Notes under the pieces: generated by a model
The model's database searches: none
What the model was told of the DNA's origin: nothing
The model's input: only the letters and a program-made list of their open reading frames with translations
Assembly: GCF_040054535.1 (NCBI RefSeq)
Contig: NC_090797.1
Location: 15,225,001 to 15,289,000 of the forward strand
Direction: 5' to 3'
DNA from: Antennarius striatus
Taxonomy: Eukaryota; Chordata; Actinopteri; Lophiiformes; Antennariidae
DNA length: 64,000 bases
In this document: positions 58,551 to 64,000 of the stretch, in pieces
Layout: every line of letters begins with the position of its first letter
Numbering within the stretch: the stretch's first letter is position 1
Translations under genes and position numbers: made by a program

Positions 58551-59065
58551 CCAGCAGATCTTCCGTTTAGATAGATAGATAAATAGATATATACTTTAAT
58601 GATCCCAAGGAAAATTCAGGTAAGAAACCAAAAACACTTGGCATCGCTGCGAGCAGGGTCACCTCCCCCTCACTCAGGCGCAGTTTGATGACATTCCTCT
58701 CCTTCACTTGTTTTTAAAAGCCTCATCTTTATTTTTATTAAATTTATTATTTTTGAGCTTGTTGTTCTGGGATCAGAAACGGTCTCGTCAGACCTTCAAG
58801 CAGATATACAGACCATTCCTTCAATCTATCAATTGTTTAATTGCCTTATTTGTCTCTATTTTGTTATTTTGGCAAGCTTGCATAACATTTTACCCCAGGT
58901 ATCTGATTTTCACTCGGTGACCGCCATTTTGTGAACCACTGTCTCCCCAGATGTCGATGTTTTGCGCAGTCAGTGGTTCTCCCGGTTTAACCCTATCTAA
59001 ACTGGTTTTACCAATTTACATTTAACTACTGAATCAAAGTCGAACCCAAAGGACATGAACCCAAG
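58551..59065 (-). mobile_element. Retroviral LTR-like sequence (family 1), truncated
   Basis: Mirror of about 11820-12340. The outer part of the LTR is missing. It joins the LINE at about 59065 in a GGGGGG run. Confidence 0.5.
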
Positions 59066-60115
59066 GGATATTAGGGGGGTGAGGATTGACTTTAGAGCAG
59101 TGCAGATGGCGTCATCGGTAGAGCGGTTGGACCAATAAGCAAACTGAAAAGGGTCCAGGGTTGAAGGGAGGGCAGACTTGTTGTGGTGCATGACTAGCCG
59201 CTCGAAATGCTTCATAAGGATGGGAGTGAGGGCAACTGGGTGGTAGTCGTTGAAGCCCGATGGGGCGACTTCTTCGGGACTGGGATGATGGTGGTGGCTT
59301 TGAGGCAGGTGGGGACAACAGCCTGGCTCAGGGAGATGTTGAAGATGTCTGTGAAGACACCTGTGAGCTCATCAGCAGTCTCTTCAGGACACGACCAGGA
59401 ATGTTGTCAGGACCTGGGTTTTCTGTGCGTTGGTCCTTCTGAGGACTTGCATCACGCTGTCCTGAGAAAGAGTCAACGCCTGGTCGCCAGGAAGGGGTGG
59501 AGTCTTCAGTGCCGGGATGTTGTTGTTTGCCACAAAGCACGCAAAGAAGACATTCAGCTGATTTAGCAGAGTGGTGGAGCTGTCGCAGAACTGAGAAAGT
59601 TGGCTTGTAGTCCATAATGAACTGAATCTCCCGCCACATGTTCCTGGTGTCTCTGCTGTCGCTGAAGTGGGTGGCGATCCTCCTGGAGTACTGTCTCTTG
59701 GACACTCGTATGCCTCGTGACAGGTTGGCTCTCGCTGTCCTCAGGCCCACCTCGTCCCCAGCTCTGAGAAGGTTCTGGTGACCGTGACATCATCCATGCA
59801 TTTCCTCATGTATGCAGTGACGGTCTCCGTGTACTCCTGGAGGTCTGTGGTGTTGTTGTGTGTGGCTGCATCTTTGGATACGCTCCAGTCTGTGGTGGAG
59901 AAGCAGTTTTGGAGTGCCTCTGACGACCCATCAGGCCACACCCGTATCTGCCTTTTCACAGGTCTGACGACTCTGACGAGCGGTCTGTATGCCGGCGTTA
60001 GCATAACAGTGGTGTGGTCTGATGCCCCAAGGTGGGGGAGAGCAGGGGCTTTATAGGCATCTTTATGTGTCGTGTCAACATTGTCCAGGATGTTAGCTCC
60101 TCTGGTGAAAAAGTG
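59066..60115 (-). mobile_element. L2/CR1-like LINE fragment (right arm)
   Basis: Mirror of 10122-11165 with the same frameshifts, next to makorin D. Confidence 0.7.
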
Positions 60116-60210
60116 GTGGGTGGGACAACGGCCCACCTGAGTGGGAAGGACTTCTAATGACCCTCATTGTGTTGGCGGTTTATGGGGGCGACTTTCTGCC
60201 CCAGCAGGAC

Positions 60211-60216
60211 TATAAG
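60211..60216 (+). promoter_or_regulatory. TATA-like box of makorin copy D
   Basis: TATAAG about 70 bp before the ATG at 60285, with TGAGTCA at about 60235-60241. The arrangement is conserved in all three 5'-complete copies. Confidence 0.45.
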
Positions 60217-60284
60217 TGTCTGGACTCAGTAGCAGTGAGTCACAACTGAAGGAGTCCTGACGTGGATGACTGAGACCTGCAGAC

Positions 60285-63064
60285 ATGTCTTCAACCAGCC
60301 TGAAGTAAGTTCTCCTCATTCTGCTTTGCTCTTCTTGACCTGCCTTTACCTGGAGGACTCCACACACTTTACTCTGACTCAGAGCAAAGTGTGAGTCAGA
60401 GTAAAGTAGAGTAATCTTTCTCATCCCAGCACTGTCTCCATTGCTCATGGATGTTTGGTCCTGACTTCTTATAACTAAATGATATGGGAGCTAAGATGAG
60501 GAGCACTGGGCACAGAATTTAAGGTGAAGCGGGGAAAGGTTTCTAAAATGTTCTCACCATTAATTAAAAATCCCAAAATGCTTTGTGTTCATACTGACCC
60601 TGACACCAGTGGTGCGGAGCAGCAGTTTCAGATCTATGTAGCTCTTTTAGACTCTTTTTGTAAAACCGTTGAAGTTTTTCCCTGTTCTGTTTGTATGTAG
60701 GGAGGGTAATGGGTTTCCATCCCTCTACCTTTTGTTTATATGTGAGGGGGGGGGGATACGGTGGGTTTCTATCACCCAACTTTCTGTTTTAACATGGTAA
60801 CTTGTGTGTCCTCAGGTTTGAACAAAGCAAACCACCCAAGAGCGAGGAGCCACCAACCCCCCAGACATTGATGCCTCCCGCCGCCTCCCTGCTCGACCCA
60901 TCAGACCTGAATCCCAGTGGGTCAACACCCGGCCCAGGGGCTCAAGATTGGGTCAACGCGGCCGAGTTTGTTCCAGGACAGCCGTACTGTGGACGGGGTG
61001 AGTGATCTGCGTGGTGTGTTGGGGAGAAACACTAGATCCCACCTACGTCCCCTTGTGAGGAGACTTGGGGCTGCGAATATTTCTTTAGGTGGGGGTTGGG
61101 CTATTGTTCATGTTGGTATTTGGTAAAACTGTTGTTTTGTTCGCCCATTGACAAGCAAGTGGACAGCAGTGAACTTGTGTAGTCCAATCAGGTTGTAGGC
61201 GTGTGGGCATCATGTTGACCAGTATTTTGATGTTTTGTTGTTGTGGATCGTCTGCAGCAGAGCCGATGAAGATGGAAAGCTCCGCCCCCCTCACCGAAGA
61301 GTGCGACGCTGGCGCCGCACCTAAAAACAGGGAGCTGAGGAAGCAGGTCTGCTTCTATGCCGCTGTGGGAGAGTGCCGCAATGGAATCAACTGTCCCTAT
61401 CTCCATGGCGAAGTGTGTGACATGTGTGGCCACCCAGTGCTCCACCCCACCGACATCAGTCAGCGCTCAGAGCACACCAAGGTAACGACCTGCTCACACA
61501 CGACACAAGCTGTCACACACACTCCTTTGACATGGTGGTAACATACACACACTTCCTGCACCTGTCCACAGGCGTGCATGGAGGCCCAAAAGAAGGATAT
61601 GGAGCTCTCGTTCGCCATCCAGCGCAGCAAGGACAAGATGTGTGGTGTGTGCATGGAAGTGGTGTTGGAGAAGGCCAACCCCAGTGAGCGGCGCTTCGGC
61701 ATCCTGTCCAACTGCAGCCACTGCTACTGCCTGAAGTGCATCAGGACGTGGAGGAGGGCCAAGCAGTTTGAGAGCAACATCATCAAGTGAGTCAGATCGT
61801 CTGTGGAGTCGTCAGTGTGTGATGGTAGTAGGGGGGGTCGTTTCACCTTTGTATACTACTGAGGAAGATTAGTATACAAAGGGTCACAATCTTTTTTGGG
61901 AGTTTCGAAACTCCCAAAAAAGATTGTGTCAGCAGATTAACCCAGGTGATGAGTGTCATGCTAATTATACATCATTAGCATGCAAAGGTGAAACTCGCAT
62001 TTCAACGACCCCCTTTTGACACACCCATCAACAATTGTTGATGAGTCTTTGTATTGTTGATCCTTTTTATACTGCTGACCCTCATTAGTATACAATATGA
62101 GGGTCATTAGTATACAATAAGATGGGACAACACCAGCCACCTTCAGAACTGAACAAGTCTCTTGGATGAGAGATGAAACGTCTTCAAGAACTTTCTTAAC
62201 GTCCAGTGGATCGACTTATTAACAGCTTTGGATAACAAATATTTATTCATCTTCTTCATGAAAGCATCCAAATGTTATCTAAATATGTTTCAGAGTTACT
62301 TTGAACGAGGTTTAGCGATGTGTTCCATCACATTGTCTGTAAATGAACCAGAAACTTTTTTTAATTGACGTTTTCCCATTTTCTCACCAAACATCTACTG
62401 AGACTGTTTTTTAATCTCCTTCAGAGGAGCTTCTTCCTGAACGTTCCCGGTTTCAGATGGTACAACCATTTTTTCTACTTATTTCCAGATCTTGCCCAGA
62501 GTGTCGAATAATATCCAACTTTGTCATCCCGAGTGAGTTCTGGGTGGAAGTTAAGGACGACAAGCTGAATCTCTTCCAGAAATACAAAGACGGCATGCGG
62601 TAAGTGGGCCAGGCCAGAAACGGTTAAGGGGTGGGGCTACACAAATGGGTGGGGTTATACTAGTAGATCTGCGGGAGAACATCTGGGCTGTGGAGTGGGC
62701 GGTGTTGTCTGATGTGTCTGAATCCCTGACAGTCTTCTCTGTCTCCTTCAGGAACAAGCCGTGTCGGTACTTTGATGAGGGGCGTGGCACATGTCCCTTT
62801 GGCGCCAACTGTTTCTATAAACACGCCTTTCCTGGTGGACGACTGGAGGAGGCCCAGCCCCCGCGCCAGCAGCCCAGATCCAATGAGAGGAACATGGTAA
62901 GGGGCCACCAGTCCACTGGTTCTGTTGAAGGTCTGCCAAGAACAGCAGCATCTCCACAGCAGCGCCCTCTGCTGGCTGAGTGGAAGCACTGATCAGTGGA
63001 AACCATCGTTTGGAGACATTTGGAGTCTGATTTTTGAAAACCTGCATCACTGGATGAAGGCTGA

Positions 63065-63110
<46 letters not shown>

Positions 63111-63311
63111 CAGCAGAACTCCAGGACTCCGCTGTGGAACATCTTTGAGGAGCAGGAGAGCACAGACTCCTTTGGCATTGATGTTGAGGAGATGGGGACG
63201 TTCAACCTGAGAGAGATGCTTCTGATGCTGCTGGCCGCCGGGACTGATGACGAGGATGAGTGGGACTTATTTAATGAGGACCTGGACGATTTCTGTCAAA
63301 TGTACCTATAG
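60285..63311 (+). CDS. mkrn: Makorin-like RING/C3H E3 ubiquitin ligase, copy D
   Basis: Seven exons (60285-60304, 60816-60997, 61258-61481, 61572-61786, 62489-62599, 62752-62896, 63114-63311) join to 364 residues with GT-AG borders. Domains: central C3H (C99, C107, C113, H117), makorin Cys-His region (about 121-140), C3HC4 RING (C166, C169, C190, H192, C195, C198, C216, C219) and C-terminal C3H (C255, C265, C271, H275), then an acidic tail with a [15 protein letters not shown] motif. The N-terminal C3H pair is absent, and the last trace of finger 2 reads Phe-Glu-Gln, so its His is lost. The start is chosen because the ATG, TATA-like box and donor are conserved in A and C. Compared with A and C it keeps a longer exon 3, three more residues before the last RING cysteines and the full tail. 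It is probably the least altered copy. Confidence 0.88.
60366..60407. repeat. Hairpin in makorin D intron 1
   Basis: Two perfect 16-bp arms (60366-60381 and 60392-60407) around a 10-nt loop. Each arm has a TGAGTCA/TGACTCA core. Copies A and C have a single arm. Confidence 0.8.
61835..62230. mobile_element. Rearranged palindromic insert in makorin D intron 4
   Basis: It contains the same end sequences as the copy A/C fold-back plus an added 44-nt perfect palindrome (61885-61928) and further TTAGTATACAA-type repeats (about 62085-62120). No coding frame is present. Confidence 0.6.
63069..63108. repeat. (TG)n tract in makorin D intron 6
   Basis: TG run ending just before the exon 7 acceptor. 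Confidence 0.85.
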
Positions 63312-63663
63312 CAGCCCCCCTCCCCCACTGCACCCCCATCCCTTTTAAAACATTTATATTAGAAAGTAGAATGGACTGTCTTCTAAGTTAATGGACGGTA
63401 GCTCCCACCCTGTTTTGTGACAGGCCATCAATAAATGAAAGAGAAAAAGTCCCTCAAGCCATGGCGCTCTTGCTAAACATTACCTTGACATCTATTGTTA
63501 GTCTTTCTTGTGCGTTTCATGTAGGAGGTATAATTCTAAAATAACAAAAATAAGTCAAAATAATATTGAACAAATTAACTTTTTTCAAATATTGCTAATA
63601 AACAAAACCCACAAGTTTCTTTGTGGGTTTTGGTGTGACTTGTTTATCACTGACAGCTGTTAG
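63312..63663 (+). other. Makorin D 3' UTR and flank
   Basis: AATAAA at 63430-63435. Near-identical to 27693-28040. Confidence 0.75.
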
Positions 63664-64000
63664 TGTTACCGGTCCCAAATACTGAGGTACGTAATAACAA
63701 ATGAATGGTGGTTCTGTATGCCTCGCACCCTAAACACAGGAAAACAGTCACAGGAATGAGAGAGACGAACCACCCTTGCTGCATCTCCAGTATGTTCTGT
63801 TTATTTTACAATTATTCACAACATTACGATAAACATTCATGTCCCTAATCTCTCCCTAATACAATAAAGTTCATGTCTCAATGTCCATTGTGTGGCTCTC
63901 ATATGTCCATGCTTCAACTCCAGCACACAGTGTATTCCGCTCCATCTCACATCACAGTTTTAAGATTTTCCCCTTAAAACTCAAAATAAACCAAAAATAA
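63664..64000. mobile_element. Start of the 1.4-kb insertion shared with makorin B flank
   Basis: It begins TGTTACCGG after GCTGTTAG and matches 28041-28380. It runs off the window. Confidence 0.55.

Overview
The window looks like genomic DNA of a bony fish, probably a teleost. The evidence is a spliced makorin gene family with GT-AG introns, long CA/TG and GATG/GATA microsatellites, tRNA-derived SINEs, and a dense mix of LINEs (L2/CR1-like, RTE-like), Ty3/gypsy and retroviral elements, and Tc1/mariner, pogo-like and hAT-like DNA transposons. The only recognisable host genes are four copies of a makorin (C3H/RING zinc-finger E3 ubiquitin ligase) gene, tRNA-His genes, and one frameshifted multi-pass membrane protein fragment. 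I see no bacterial genes or CRISPR array.

Layout. Makorin copy A (6957-9958, minus) and copy C (43180-46066, minus) are near-identical products of a ~4.1 kb direct segmental duplication (about 5982-10122 and 42220-46236). Copy D (60285-63311, plus) has a longer C-terminus. Copy B (27115-27692, plus) is a 3' fragment of the D type. Copies A and D sit at the outer ends of a very large, imperfect inverted repeat: sequence from ~9.9 to ~23 kb on the left reappears reverse-complemented from ~60.4 to ~48.7 kb on the right. The arms share, in mirrored order, an L2-like LINE, a retroviral LTR/gag remnant, a LINE RT fragment, a Tc1/mariner remnant carrying tRNA-His, a GA/CT-rich tract, L2-like RT, RTE-like endonuclease and a pogo-like DDE remnant. 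They differ by several large insertions and deletions.

Between the arms (23-48.7 kb) lie makorin B, a retroviral 3' LTR, an LTR inserted in an RTE-like LINE with a 5-bp target duplication, a third tRNA-His/Tc1 module holding the best-preserved tRNA-His, and a deeply nested stack (33.4-40.4 kb). In that stack a minus-strand retroviral remnant was split by a CR1/L2-like LINE (with an 11-unit coiled-coil minisatellite in ORF1), by an L2-like LINE, and by a DNA transposon with perfect 26-bp terminal inverted repeats that itself carries a SINE. Makorin C and the membrane-protein fragment follow.

The makorin copies A, C and D are all open across seven exons with consistent splice phases (327, 327 and 364 codons). 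They share a very short first exon (seven residues) downstream of a TATA-like box. They lack the two N-terminal C3H fingers expected of makorins but keep the central C3H finger, makorin-type Cys-His region, RING and C-terminal C3H finger. Whether they are active genes cannot be told from sequence alone. A 55-bp piece of makorin exon 4, identical to copy A, lies next to an interstitial TTAGGG tract in the right arm, a striking repair-type insertion.
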